Shown: positions 27,822 to 36,406, counted from the first letter of the stretch. The stretch: 64,000 bases of DNA from an uncultured Dehalococcoidia bacterium (GCA_951813255.1 OX638353.1:1302001-1366000), one strand, 5' to 3'. Notes: generated by a model from the letters alone, not told the origin. Translations and numbers: made by a program.

Positions 27822-27851
27822 AGTGTACCTGCGCTAACGCCGGGGTGTCAA
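27822..27851 (-). promoter_or_regulatory. Promoter of the thiamin salvage operon
   Basis: Minus-strand TTGACA (27846-27851), 18-nt spacer and TACACT (27822-27827), just upstream of the TPP aptamer. The -35 box lies within the core promoter region of the divergent hemQ gene (TATAAT at 27863-27868). Confidence 0.7.
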
Positions 27852-27862
27852 TCAAGCTGCGC

Positions 27863-27868
27863 TATAAT
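27863..27868 (+). promoter_or_regulatory. -10 box of the hemQ promoter
   Basis: TATAAT, 36 bases before the hemQ start codon. No consensus -35 is visible at the right spacing. The promoter overlaps the divergent thiamin promoter. Confidence 0.45.
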
Positions 27869-27904
27869 TGGAACCGCTTGGAGTTGCAACGAATAAGGAG
27901 ACAC

Positions 27905-28597
27905 ATGGCCGAGGAGAAGGGCCGCGATTTCGTAAAGTACACCTTTTTCAAGCTGGACCCTGCATGGGGCCAGCGCAGCGCACCCGAAAGAGAGCGAGAC
28001 AAGGAGGAATTGACCACAGTGGTGGAGGAGCTTTCATCCGCCATGCTGGTCAACAGCTACAGCCTGACGGCCACCCGCGGCGATGTCGACTTCATGCTTT
28101 GGAAGGTCAGCCCGTCGATGGAGATGCTCGAAAGTCTCTTGGGAGGCATACGTCGCACCACGATAGGCGGCTATCTCCATACCCCCTACTCCTACTTCGC
28201 CCTCACTCATCCCTCCCCCTACGTCAGCGAACACACCCACCCAGGCCAGGAGTTGACCGGGGCCATCCAGCCACTGGAACGCCCCTACCTCTTCATCTAT
28301 CCCTTCACCAAGACCCACCAGTGGTACCAGTTGTCCCGCGAAGAACGCCAACGCCTGATGAACGAGCACTTCACCATCGGGCACCGCTTCCCCACCATCA
28401 AGATTCACACTACCTACTCCTTCGGCCTCGACGACCAGGAGTTCGTCCTAGGCTTCGAAGGCGATAACCCTTCCGACTTCCTCGAGCTAGTCATGGCCCT
28501 GCGCCACCAAGAGCAGCGCCCCTACACCCAGCGGGACACCCCCATCTTCACCTGCCTCCACAAACCCCTGCGAGAATGCCTCGACCTCCTCGGCTAA
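27905..28597 (+). CDS. hemQ: Chlorite dismutase family protein, probable coproheme decarboxylase HemQ
   Basis: 230 residues of the chlorite-dismutase/HemQ family, with YLFIYPFTKTHQWYQLSREERQRLMNEH and the heme-ligand region HRFPTIKIHTTYSFGLDDQEFVLGFEGDNPSDFLELVMALR. Two nearby His make the proximal ligand hard to assign by eye. HemQ oxidatively decarboxylates coproheme III to heme b in the coproporphyrin pathway of many Gram-positive-type bacteria. ATG 27905 is preceded by AAGGAGA. Other heme genes are not in the window. Confidence 0.82.
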   Translation: MAEEKGRDFVKYTFFKLDPAWGQRSAPERERDKEELTTVVEELSSAMLVNSYSLTATRGDVDFMLWKVSPSMEMLESLLGGIRRTTIGGYLHTPYSYFALTHPSPYVSEHTHPGQELTGAIQPLERPYLFIYPFTKTHQWYQLSREERQRLMNEHFTIGHRFPTIKIHTTYSFGLDDQEFVLGFEGDNPSDFLELVMALRHQEQRPYTQRDTPIFTCLHKPLRECLDLLG

Positions 28598-28623
28598 ACT
28601 CCACACCAACCCCCTCCAAATGA

Positions 28624-28661
28624 ATAAGCCCTCGGCCCTCCATAGAGGGTCGAGGGCTTAT
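28624..28661. terminator. Bidirectional terminator-like hairpin between hemQ and the aconitase gene
   Basis: ATAAGCCCTCG and CGAGGGCTTAT form an 11-bp stem, extended inside by CCCTC and GAGGG around a CATA-type loop. It lies between two convergent genes. No strong T-run is present, so efficiency is uncertain. Confidence 0.6.
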
Positions 28662-28691
28662 GACGGCCCCGAGAGTCCTGATGATGACCCC

Positions 28692-30962
28692 CTACCTGTG
28701 GAACAGGTTCAGCGCAGACCCAGCCCGGAACCACTCCAACTGCGACTCCCCATAGGAATGGTTCAGCTCCAGCGTCTCTTCGCTCCCATCGGAATGGCGC
28801 ACCACGCAACTCACCGGCTTCCCCGCTGCCATCTCGCTCAGCCCGACCAAGCTTATCCGGTCGTCCTCTCGTATCCGGTCATAGTGCGATGGGTCCTGGA
28901 AAGTGAGCGCCAGCAGCCCCTGCTTCTTCAAATTGCTCTCGTGGATACGTGCAAAGCTCCGGACAATGACAGCAGCCCCTCCCAGCAACCGCGGGCAAAG
29001 CGCCGCGTGCTCACGGCTGCTGCCCTCTCCATAGTTGTGGTCCCCCACCACCACCCACTTGATCCCGCGAGTTTGGTAGTCCCGCGCGATGGCGGAGATG
29101 CTCTGCGATGTCTCCCCACTCACCACGTTCGTTCCCTTGCCCGCCTCGCCCGTGTAGGCATTGGTGGCCCCCATGAACATGTTGTCGCTGAACCGGTTCA
29201 GGTGCCCCCGGAAGCGCAGCCAGTATCCCGCCGGAGATATGTGGTCGGTCGTGGTCTTGCCTTGCGTCTTCATCAGCACCGGCATGTCGTTAAGGTCATT
29301 GCCGTCCCAAGCAGGCCAAGGCTGCATCAGTTGCAATCGCTCGCTGTTCGGGTCAACGCTCAACTCGATGCCCGAACCGTCCTCCGGCGGAGCCTCGTAG
29401 GACGACGCCCCTGTTGCGAAGTTCTGCGCCGGCACCTCCGGCGCAGATTTAGGTACCTCCAAGGCAAAGGGCTGTCCGTCAGCCCCGGTCAACGTATCCG
29501 TCATCGGGTTGAAGGAGATGCGGCCCGCCAGTGCCATCGCCGTCACTACTTCAGGGCTCCCAATGAAGTTCATGGTGGTGGGCTGTCCATCATTCCGTGC
29601 CGGGAAGTTACGGTTGTACGACGTCACGATCGTATTGGGCTGCGCCGACTGCTCCTGTGAGCGCCTCCACTGCCCGATGCATGGGCCACAGGCATTAGCC
29701 AGGACAGCCCCATCAATATCCTGCAGCGACTGCATCTGCCCGTCCCGCTCAATGGTTGCCCGCACCCCTTCTGAACCCGGAGTGATGAGGAAAGGAACCG
29801 CCGACCTGAGTCCATGCCTCTTCGCCTGCTCCGCCACATCAGCAGCCCGGCTCATGTCCTCATACGAGGAGTTGGTGCACGACCCGATCAGAGCCGTCGA
29901 TATCTCATCAATGAACTCCCCGTTCTCATGCACCTCTCGCGCAAGCTGCGAAATCGGACGAGCCCGGTCAGGCGAGTGCGGCCCCACCAGATGCGGCTCC
30001 AGCTTCGACAGGTCGATCTCCACCACGCGGTCGTAGTACCGCTCGGGATCAGCCTCGCACTCAGGGTCTGCTCGCAGAATATGAGAATACCGTTCAGCCA
30101 ACCCAACCAAGTCACCCCGGTGCGTAGCCCTCAGATAACGCGCCATTCGCTCGTCATACGGGAACACCGACGTGGTCGCCCCAAGCTCGGCCCCCATATT
30201 GGTGATGGTCGCCTTTCCCGTGGCGCTTATCGAAGAAGTCCCCGGCCCGAAGTACTCAATAATCGCATTCGTCCCGCCCGACACCGTAAGCAGCCCCGCT
30301 AGGTAGAGGATCACGTCCTTGGGCGCCGTCCAACCGCTCATCTCGCCCGTCAGGCGCACCCCGACATATCGCGGGTACAATACTTCCCAAGGTAGCCCTG
30401 CCATCACCTCCACCGCATCCGCGCCACCCACACCCACCGAAATGGACCCCAAGCCACCACCGTTCGGCGTATGCGAGTCCGTCCCGATCATCAACTGCCC
30501 CGGAAACGCATACTGCTCCAATGCCACCTGGTGAATGATCCCAGCCCCCGGGCCCCAGAACCCCACTCCATATTTCGCCGCCGCCGACCGCAGGAAGTTG
30601 TACACCTCCTGATTCTCCCCCAGCGATTCCCGCAGGTCCGAGGTCCCCTCCACCCTAGCCTGTATCAGATGGTCGCAATGCACCGTCGTAGGCACTGCCG
30701 TCGACGTCCGTCGCGTCTGCATGAACTGCAGCATCGCCGTCTGCCCTAGCACATCTTGCAATATCACCCGGTCAGGACGCAGGAACACATACGTCTGACC
30801 CCGCACCAAGTCCGTCGTATTCGGGTCGTCCAGGTGGGAGAGAACTATCTTGTCCGCCAGACCCAAGGGCCTGCCCAGATTGGCCCGAACCGTACTCAGG
30901 TTGCGGTCCATCCGCTCATATGCGTTCGATACAAATTCAGGGGTGGACTCAATGACAGGCAT
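28692..30962 (-). CDS. Aconitate hydratase, mitochondrial-type
   Basis: 756 residues. Iron-sulfur and active-site motifs are readable: VPTTVHCDHLIQA, GTDSHTPNGGGLG, IGSCTNSSYEDM (first cluster Cys), ANACGPCIGQW (two more Cys), and in the swivel domain GDHNYGEGSSREHAAL and SFARIHESNLKKQGLL. Length and the CDHLIQA motif fit mitochondrial-type (ACO2-like) aconitase rather than AcnA (about 890 aa) or AcnB. It interconverts citrate and isocitrate. ATG 30962 has AAGGAG upstream; the longer open frame overlaps the ferredoxin and is rejected. Confidence 0.93.
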   Translation of the reverse strand: MPVIESTPEFVSNAYERMDRNLSTVRANLGRPLGLADKIVLSHLDDPNTTDLVRGQTYVFLRPDRVILQDVLGQTAMLQFMQTRRTSTAVPTTVHCDHLIQARVEGTSDLRESLGENQEVYNFLRSAAAKYGVGFWGPGAGIIHQVALEQYAFPGQLMIGTDSHTPNGGGLGSISVGVGGADAVEVMAGLPWEVLYPRYVGVRLTGEMSGWTAPKDVILYLAGLLTVSGGTNAIIEYFGPGTSSISATGKATITNMGAELGATTSVFPYDERMARYLRATHRGDLVGLAERYSHILRADPECEADPERYYDRVVEIDLSKLEPHLVGPHSPDRARPISQLAREVHENGEFIDEISTALIGSCTNSSYEDMSRAADVAEQAKRHGLRSAVPFLITPGSEGVRATIERDGQMQSLQDIDGAVLANACGPCIGQWRRSQEQSAQPNTIVTSYNRNFPARNDGQPTTMNFIGSPEVVTAMALAGRISFNPMTDTLTGADGQPFALEVPKSAPEVPAQNFATGASSYEAPPEDGSGIELSVDPNSERLQLMQPWPAWDGNDLNDMPVLMKTQGKTTTDHISPAGYWLRFRGHLNRFSDNMFMGATNAYTGEAGKGTNVVSGETSQSISAIARDYQTRGIKWVVVGDHNYGEGSSREHAALCPRLLGGAAVIVRSFARIHESNLKKQGLLALTFQDPSHYDRIREDDRISLVGLSEMAAGKPVSCVVRHSDGSEETLELNHSYGESQLEWFRAGSALNLFHR

Positions 30963-31034
30963 GACTCGACTCTCCTTCAGCAGATGGCACGGCCCTATAT
31001 GCTGTGCCAATATCGGCCCAAGCATAACATAGCG

Positions 31035-31066
31035 AAACCTTCGAGGGCTGAAGCCCTCAAAGGTTT
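31035..31066. terminator. Terminator-like hairpin after the ferredoxin gene
   Basis: AAACCTT and AAGGTTT flank GAGGGC and GCCCTC with a TGAA loop, giving a stem of about 13 bp with one mismatch. It lies between the ferredoxin stop and the aconitase start on the minus strand. Confidence 0.5.
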
Positions 31067-31111
31067 CTGGTAGGAGCCTCTCCTGATACCCCAGCGATGG
31101 GGCGGAAAGAC

Positions 31112-31384
31112 CTAGAGGTGGGTCTTCAGGCTCGAGAGGTCTTTGTTCTTGAAGTAGTCGTAGTTCAGCGGCGTGAAGCTGGCGTACTCGCCCGGGACCG
31201 CGTCCTCGGCGAATATGGCCGTCACCGGGCACACCGGCTCGCAGGCAGCGCAGTCGATGCACTCATCAGGGTTTATGTAAAACATCTGGTCTTCGTCGGT
31301 GGTGTAAATGCAGTCTACGGGACATACGTCAGTGCAGGCCCCGTCCTTTACTCCGACACAGGGCTCCGTGATGATGTACGTCAT
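31112..31384 (-). CDS. fdxA: 7Fe ferredoxin (3Fe-4S/4Fe-4S), FdxA-like
   Basis: 90 residues. The first cluster motif is C-x7-C-x3-CP (CVGVKDGACTDVCP), typical for a 3Fe-4S plus 4Fe-4S arrangement, and the second is CIDCAACEPVCP. The C-terminal tail is longer than in clostridial ferredoxins, as in Thermus and mycobacterial FdxA. Small soluble electron carrier. ATG 31384 is preceded by GGGGGAG. It is just upstream of the aconitase gene on the same strand. Confidence 0.92.
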   Translation of the reverse strand: MTYIITEPCVGVKDGACTDVCPVDCIYTTDEDQMFYINPDECIDCAACEPVCPVTAIFAEDAVPGEYASFTPLNYDYFKNKDLSSLKTHL

Positions 31385-31734
31385 GTCTCCCCCTTTCCAA
31401 ACAAGCCCACACAGGTTCCGTTCCAACGGGAGATTATAGGCGCAATGCGTCGCCCTTGCAACGCATCAAAGTACAATATCAGTGTACAATATCAGTTCGG
31501 AAGGCCAGTACTCCCAGAGAGGGTAGCCATGCGATCTGCGGAATGGTACTGAGCGACCCAGAAGGTCCGTGTCGCCTAGACCCCGGTTCCATAAATGATG
31601 ATAATGGGGTGCTCTGCTGGCTCTTCCTCAGCGCACCTCCCCAGCCCTCCGTGTTGCCCGCCTACATCCCCTTTGCTAGAATCCCGTCAGATTCACACCT
31701 TAAGTGACCTACCAACTCTCAAGAGGAGGCAAGC
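31385..31734. other. Intergenic region with a tandem 13-bp repeat
   Basis: 350 bases without a gene. A perfect tandem duplication of GTACAATATCAGT occupies 31471-31483 and 31484-31496. Just upstream an inverted repeat ATGCGT/ACGCAT (31445-31466) could form a hairpin. The repeat contains TACAAT twice but no -35 box at the right distance. No homologue of the word-repeat elements is visible. Confidence 0.55.
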
Positions 31735-32463
31735 ATGCCCAACTTCTGGGAATCCACCACCGTCAACGGCGAGGACATGGGTCTCTATGTCAGCGTCCCA
31801 CAAGGCGACGGGCCCTTCCCTGCTGTCATCGTCATCCAGCACCAAGGCGGCGTTGACGACTTCATCCAGGAGATGACCCAGCGCATGTCCGACGCGGGCT
31901 ACGCCGGCGTTGCCCCCGTCCTCTACCACCGCGACCCAGCCGACTCCGTGGACGACGCGCCCACCCGCCGCGGACGCCTGAGAGACAACAATCTCATCGC
32001 CGACGTTCTGGCCACCATGGACTTCCTCCGCGCCCACCCCGGCATCGACAGCGACCACATTGGCATCGTGGGCTACTGCATGGGAGGACGTGTGGTCTAC
32101 CTCATGGCCTCTGCCATGCCCGGCCTCAAGGCTGCCGTCAGCTACTACGGCGGCAACACCATGCTCTCTTGGGGCGACGGCCCAACACCCTTCGACCGCA
32201 TTCCCGATATACACTGCCCCGTCCTCGGCCACTACGGCGCCATCGACGCCAATCCCTCCGTGGACGACAGGGACAAGATCGACGCCGAGATGAAGAAACA
32301 CGGCAAGTCCCACGAGATTTACACCTATCCCAACGCCGACCACGGGTTCATGAACCGCCGCGGGCCCCGCTACAACGAAGAGGGCGACAATGCCTCTTGG
32401 CCCCGCACCCTCGACTTCTTCGCCCGCACCCTCCAAGCCGCCCCCGTAGCGGCCGACAACTAA
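31735..32463 (+). CDS. Dienelactone hydrolase family protein (first paralogue)
   Basis: 242 residues, alpha/beta hydrolase. The nucleophile elbow GYCMGG contains the catalytic Cys of dienelactone hydrolases (about residue 118), with later acidic and His residues in GAIDANPS and YPNADHGFMNR. The motif VIVIQHQGGVDDFIQ is typical. It hydrolyses lactone or ester bonds in aromatic catabolism or related chemistry. AGAGGAGG precedes ATG 31735. A related gene follows after 36 bases, probably a tandem duplication. Confidence 0.9.
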   Translation: MPNFWESTTVNGEDMGLYVSVPQGDGPFPAVIVIQHQGGVDDFIQEMTQRMSDAGYAGVAPVLYHRDPADSVDDAPTRRGRLRDNNLIADVLATMDFLRAHPGIDSDHIGIVGYCMGGRVVYLMASAMPGLKAAVSYYGGNTMLSWGDGPTPFDRIPDIHCPVLGHYGAIDANPSVDDRDKIDAEMKKHGKSHEIYTYPNADHGFMNRRGPRYNEEGDNASWPRTLDFFARTLQAAPVAADN

Positions 32464-32499
32464 GCGACAACAAAACACGCAAGCTAAGGAGTTAACTGA

Positions 32500-33234
32500 A
32501 TGGCTGAAAAGTGGGAAAACCTCCAGGTAAACGGCGCAACCATGCGAGCCTTCGTCTGCACCCCCGACGGCCCCGGCCCTCACCCGGCCATGGTCGTCAT
32601 CCAGCACGCCGGTGGTGTCGACAACTTCATCCAGGACATGACTCGGCGCTCCGCTGAAGCCGGCTACACCTCCATCGCCCCCGACCTCTATCACCGCGAG
32701 GACCCCAACTCCACCGACGACGGCATGACCAAGCTCGGCCGCCTGCAGGACACCAACATCGTGGCCGACGTCAACGCCGCCCTCGCCTACATCCGTGCCA
32801 ATGGCGTAGCCAACGGCAGCATCGGCATCATCGGCTACTGCATGGGCGGCCGAGTCGCCTTCCAGATGGCCGGCCAGAACCCCGACGACTTCAAGGCCTC
32901 CGTGCCCTTCTACGGTGGCAACACCATGACCCGCTGGGGCAGCGATGCCGGGCCCACCCCCTTCGACCTCCTGAAGAACATCAAGTGCCCGGTGCTGGGT
33001 TTCTTCGGCGAAGACGACGGCAACCCCTCGCCTGAAGACATGCTGAAGATCGCAGCCGAACTCACTGCCAACAGCATACCCCACGAGTTCCACATGTACT
33101 CCCAGACAGGCCACGCCTACATGGACCACACCAACCCCAACAGGTACGTGGAGAACTCGGCCCTGGCCTCCTGGCCCATCACCGTAGCCTTCCTCCAGAA
33201 GACCCTCGGCAGAGTCGCCGCTGGGGCCAGATAG
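32500..33234 (+). CDS. Dienelactone hydrolase family protein (second paralogue)
   Basis: 244 residues, clearly related to the preceding gene (VVIQHAGGVDNFIQDMT, GYCMGGRVAFQMAG, FYGGNTMTRWG). The catalytic Cys is in GYCMGG, the Asp probably in GEDDGNPS and the His in TGHAYMDH. AAGGAG precedes ATG 32500. The two genes have diverged enough to suggest different substrates. Confidence 0.9.
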   Translation: MAEKWENLQVNGATMRAFVCTPDGPGPHPAMVVIQHAGGVDNFIQDMTRRSAEAGYTSIAPDLYHREDPNSTDDGMTKLGRLQDTNIVADVNAALAYIRANGVANGSIGIIGYCMGGRVAFQMAGQNPDDFKASVPFYGGNTMTRWGSDAGPTPFDLLKNIKCPVLGFFGEDDGNPSPEDMLKIAAELTANSIPHEFHMYSQTGHAYMDHTNPNRYVENSALASWPITVAFLQKTLGRVAAGAR

Positions 33235-33260
33235 CCCAAGCCCAGTTGGAACCAAGATTC

Positions 33261-33294
33261 AGCGGGCCCCATGGACACGCTCCAGGGGCCCGCT
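33261..33294. terminator. Strong GC-rich hairpin after the hydrolase pair
   Basis: AGCGGGCCCC and GGGGCCCGCT pair perfectly, extended inside by TGGA and TCCA. It lies between the second hydrolase and ridA. No T-run follows, so it may be a weak terminator or an RNA stabilising stem. Confidence 0.55.
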
Positions 33295-33338
33295 CAAGCG
33301 TCAGCTACCCACTACCTACAAGTGACAGGAGGACCTCA

Positions 33339-33725
33339 ATGCCCAAGAAGACAATCACCAGCAGCAAGCTCGCCCCCAGCAGAGGCGTATTCGGCCACGG
33401 CACCCGCGCCGGCAATATGGTCTACGTCTCCGGTCAGGTCGCCTTCAACGCCCAGCAGGAAATCGTCGGCGTCGGCGACATCAAGGCCCAGACCAAGCAG
33501 GTCATGGAGAACATCAAGGCCGTCTTGGACGAGGAAGGCGCCACCTTCGACGACGTCGTCAAGGTCACAGCCTTCATCACCGACATGGGCCACTTCCCCC
33601 AGATCCACGAGGTGCGCCGCGAGTACTTCAACTCCGACAGCTATCCCGCCAGCACCATGGTCGAAGTCCGCGCCCTAGCCCACCCCGACCTCCTAATCGA
33701 AATAGAAGCCGTCGCCATCGTTTAG
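33339..33725 (+). CDS. RidA family protein (enamine/imine deaminase)
   Basis: 128 residues of the RidA/YjgF/UK114 family. The substrate-binding Arg is in PASTMVEVRALAHPD, and the family motifs GNMVYVSGQVAFN and VKVTAFITDM are present. It forms a trimer and removes reactive enamine or imine intermediates. AGGAGG precedes ATG 33339; the longer frame upstream crosses the hairpin and is rejected. The glutamate at the end (LIEIEAVAIV) matches the family. Confidence 0.9.
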   Translation: MPKKTITSSKLAPSRGVFGHGTRAGNMVYVSGQVAFNAQQEIVGVGDIKAQTKQVMENIKAVLDEEGATFDDVVKVTAFITDMGHFPQIHEVRREYFNSDSYPASTMVEVRALAHPDLLIEIEAVAIV

Positions 33726-33780
33726 CCCTGCCTCACTTATCGGCGTCTTCCTCTCCCATCGCCGGGAGAGACGAACGTAC

Positions 33781-33975
33781 ATGACGACTGACACCACTAC
33801 CAAAACCGACAAGCGACTGACCAAGCGACGCAAGGCCCGCTACGGCATGACCGTCAGCGGCAAAAGCGCCAAGCTCCATCATGCCCTGTCCCTGCGACGC
33901 GCCCTGAGCAAACGCGTCCAGAAAGCCCTCCAACGCTCCAAGTCAACGAGGAAGAAAAGCGAAGCTGGCTCCTGA
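33781..33975 (+). CDS. Small basic protein coupled to Tag, unknown function
   Basis: 64 residues, about 40 per cent Lys/Arg/His, no domain recognised. Composition (TKRRKARYG, RRALSKRVQKALQRSKSTRKK) suggests nucleic acid binding. Its TGA overlaps the ATG of the tag gene by one base (TGATG), a typical sign of coupled translation, which makes it a credible gene despite its size. No strong Shine-Dalgarno is visible before ATG 33781. Confidence 0.55.
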   Translation: MTTDTTTKTDKRLTKRRKARYGMTVSGKSAKLHHALSLRRALSKRVQKALQRSKSTRKKSEAGS

Positions 33976-34499
33976 TGCCTGAAGACACAGCAGACGACAG
34001 ACCCCGCTGCCACTGGTGCGCTGGCGACCCGGAGATGACCGCCTACCACGACGAAGAATGGGGCGCCCCCATCTCCGGCGACGACGAATACCTCGAGCAC
34101 ATGCTCCTCGAGGTATTCCAAGCCGGCCTCAGTTGGCGCACCATCCTCCACAAGAGGCCAGCTTTCCGCCAAGCCTTCCACGACTTCTCCGTGGACAGGG
34201 TCGCCTCCTACGGCCCGGACGACATCGCCCGTCTCCTCGGTGACGCAGGCATCGTCCGGCACCGCGCCAAGATCGAGGCATCCATAGAAAACGCCCGGCG
34301 CTTCCAGCAGATTCGCGAGAGCCACGGCTCCTTTCACAACTACCTCAGCGGCCTCGTCAGCAACCCCGACGCCTTGCGTGCCGAGTTGCGAAAGCGCTTC
34401 CTCTTCATGGGCCCCAAGATCGCCGGCAGCTTCCTCGAAAGCGTCGGGCGCATTCCCCCACCCCATCAACCCGGCTGCTGGCGCGCCGTCTCAGGCTAA
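33975..34499 (+). CDS. tag: 3-methyladenine DNA glycosylase I
   Basis: 174 residues. The N-terminus RCHWCAGDPEMTAYHDEEWG carries a zinc Cys and His as in E. coli Tag, followed by LEVFQAGLSWRTILHKRPAFRQAF, the base-pocket helix of the family, and the end PPPHQPGCW gives the last His and Cys ligands. It removes 3-methyladenine from alkylated DNA. Overlaps the small basic protein gene by one base. Confidence 0.93.
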   Translation: MPEDTADDRPRCHWCAGDPEMTAYHDEEWGAPISGDDEYLEHMLLEVFQAGLSWRTILHKRPAFRQAFHDFSVDRVASYGPDDIARLLGDAGIVRHRAKIEASIENARRFQQIRESHGSFHNYLSGLVSNPDALRAELRKRFLFMGPKIAGSFLESVGRIPPPHQPGCWRAVSG

Positions 34500-34536
34500 C
34501 CCAACCACCCCGCAAGTAGAGTCAGGAGGAACACCG

Positions 34537-35730
34537 ATGGCAGACACAGCCGATGTAGTAGTAGTGGGCGCAGGCATCATCGGGTGCGCCACCGCCTACT
34601 ACCTCTCCCGTGAGGGCGCAAAGGTCCGCATGCTCGACATGGATGCCATCGGCAGCGGCGCATCCGCCCACGCCACCGGCTTTCTCAGCCTCCTCGGCAC
34701 CGAATTCCCCCAAGGCGCGCCTTGGCGATTCGGCCTCGAGGGCTACCGCATGTTCGTAGAGACCGTCCCCCAACTCGAGGAGCAAACAGGTATGGACCTC
34801 CTCTGGCAGGAGCCAGGCGGCCTCCGCCTCGCCTTGGAAGAAGAAGAGATCGGCATGATCAAGGAGGGGATGGCCTGGCAGGCCAATGACACCCCCATCG
34901 AGTGGATCGGACCCGAGGACGTCCGGCAAATCGAACCCCGCCTCACCCCCAACGTCCTCGGGGCAGCCTACCAGCCCAAACTGGCCCAACTCGACAGCTA
35001 CCGCCTCACCCTAGCCCTCGGCCGTGCCGCCGAACTCAACGGCACCGAGTCCATGCAGCGCCGCGTCATGGGCCTTGTCAAAGAAGGCAGCCGTGTCACC
35101 GGCGTGAAGCTCGAGAGAGAAGAAGTCCACTGCGGCACCGTCGTCCTCGCCATGGGTGCCTGGAGTTCCGAGTCTACATCCTGGCTCGATTTCCCCGTGC
35201 CCGTAACCTACCTCAAGGGCGAACGCCTCATGCTCCGCTACGACGGCCAGCCCCTCCCTGTGCTCATCAGCTCACCCAAGCGCGGCCACATGATCAGCCG
35301 CAGGGACGGCTTCCTCAGCGTGGGCAGCACCCGCGGCCGCGACTACGACAAGGACAACCTCTTCAGAGGCATGGAGTTCGACCGCCAGCCCAGCGAAAAA
35401 GCCCGCATGGACATCATGGGCTGGGCCACCGACGTTTTCCCAGACTTGGAAAATGCTGAACTCGTCGAGCAACTCGCTGGCTCCCGCCCCCTTAGCCCCG
35501 ACCGCCTGCCCATCATCGGCCCCGTCCCCGGCACCGACGGCGTCATGCTAGCCACGGGCCACACCACCAAGGGCATCCACCTGTCTCTCGTCACCGGCAA
35601 AGCCTTGGCCGACCGCATCTTCCGCGGCCACGCCGACCTGCCCGTCGACATGACCGCCTTCCTCCCCGACCGCTTCGCCAACACCCCCGCACCCGACTTC
35701 CAAGCCAGCGGCCAGGACGTAGAGGAGTAG
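34537..35730 (+). CDS. FAD-dependent oxidoreductase of the DAO family
   Basis: 397 residues. The N-terminal FAD motif is VVVVGAGIIGCATAYYLSREGAKVRMLDMD and the C-terminal FAD segment is LSPDRLPIIGPVPGTDGVMLATGHTTKGIHLS. It resembles glycine/sarcosine oxidases and other D-amino acid oxidase-like enzymes. AGGAGG precedes ATG 34537; the in-frame upstream part overlaps tag and is not coding. A second DAO-family gene lies at 49.9-51.1 kb. Substrate unknown; probably an amine or amino acid. Confidence 0.9.
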   Translation: MADTADVVVVGAGIIGCATAYYLSREGAKVRMLDMDAIGSGASAHATGFLSLLGTEFPQGAPWRFGLEGYRMFVETVPQLEEQTGMDLLWQEPGGLRLALEEEEIGMIKEGMAWQANDTPIEWIGPEDVRQIEPRLTPNVLGAAYQPKLAQLDSYRLTLALGRAAELNGTESMQRRVMGLVKEGSRVTGVKLEREEVHCGTVVLAMGAWSSESTSWLDFPVPVTYLKGERLMLRYDGQPLPVLISSPKRGHMISRRDGFLSVGSTRGRDYDKDNLFRGMEFDRQPSEKARMDIMGWATDVFPDLENAELVEQLAGSRPLSPDRLPIIGPVPGTDGVMLATGHTTKGIHLSLVTGKALADRIFRGHADLPVDMTAFLPDRFANTPAPDFQASGQDVEE

Positions 35731-35801
35731 CACCGAATTCCCTTCCCCCTCCAGGAGGAAGGGATAGGAAGCCTGTGAAAGGTCAGGCTGGCTCGAAGCC
35801 C

Positions 35802-36221
35802 CTACAGTCCCAGCGCCGCCAGCCCCACCCGGGCGATATCCTCGTCCTCTTTACCCGTGGGCAATCCACCGACACCGATGCCACCCAGCAGAGCCCCCGT
35901 CTCCGGGTCATTGATGACCAGCCCACCCTGTATATCAATAAGCTGCGGGTCACCGAAAGCGGAGATAGGCCGCCCCTGCGCCTTCAACTGCTCCACCAGC
36001 ACACCCGTATCCGCCCGCCTCATCGCCGACGTGTACGCCTTGCGTATTGCAAACGTCGGACGGTGACACCCGTCCATCCTGGCGTAAGCCAGCAGGTTCC
36101 CAACGTCGTCCACAATCGCCATGTCCACCTTGCGACGGTTCGTGTCCCTGTTGTAGTCCTCCACCATCGCATCAATGGCCCTCTGGCACTGGTCCAGACT
36201 CAACATCGACTTCGTATACAT
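35802..36221 (-). CDS. GlcG/HbpS-family heme-binding-type protein
   Basis: 139 residues of the GlcG/HbpS (DUF336) family: MAIVDDVGNLLAYARMDGCHRPTFAIRKAYTSAM and the glycine-rich turn GALLGGIGVGGLPTGKEDEDIA. Members bind heme or act in small-molecule catabolism; many lie next to oxidases or hydratases. AGGAGGA precedes ATG 36221. Convergent with the DAO oxidase gene. Confidence 0.88.
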   Translation of the reverse strand: MYTKSMLSLDQCQRAIDAMVEDYNRDTNRRKVDMAIVDDVGNLLAYARMDGCHRPTFAIRKAYTSAMRRADTGVLVEQLKAQGRPISAFGDPQLIDIQGGLVINDPETGALLGGIGVGGLPTGKEDEDIARVGLAALGL

Positions 36222-36284
36222 TCTTTCTCCTCCTTTGGAGTCATCCCGCTTGCCCTTCCCCCTTCCGCTAGACCCTTGCAATCC

Positions 36285-36315
36285 TCCGTCATACCGGCGG
36301 AGGCCGGTATCCAGA
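36285..36315. repeat. REP-like hairpin
   Basis: ATACCGG (36291-36297), six-base loop, CCGGTAT (36304-36310), flanked by CGTC and CCAGAG. It reads 'VIPAEAGIQ' in one frame, a hallmark of a widespread short dispersed repeat in bacterial genomes. A short intergenic copy between glcG-like and rhodanese genes. Confidence 0.65.
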
Positions 36316-36406
36316 GAGCGTGCGCAGAGCGAAGGATGGCTTGTAATGCAGCTACCCTGACCCTTCCCCGCATACTAGAAGGGAGGTTGGTACGGCGACA
36401 CTCCCA

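Noticed and set aside
31693-33255. 520-codon antisense frame over the two dienelactone hydrolases
   Set aside because: It lies opposite two clear genes, has valine/glycine-rich low-complexity composition typical of antisense frames in GC-rich DNA, and lacks any domain.
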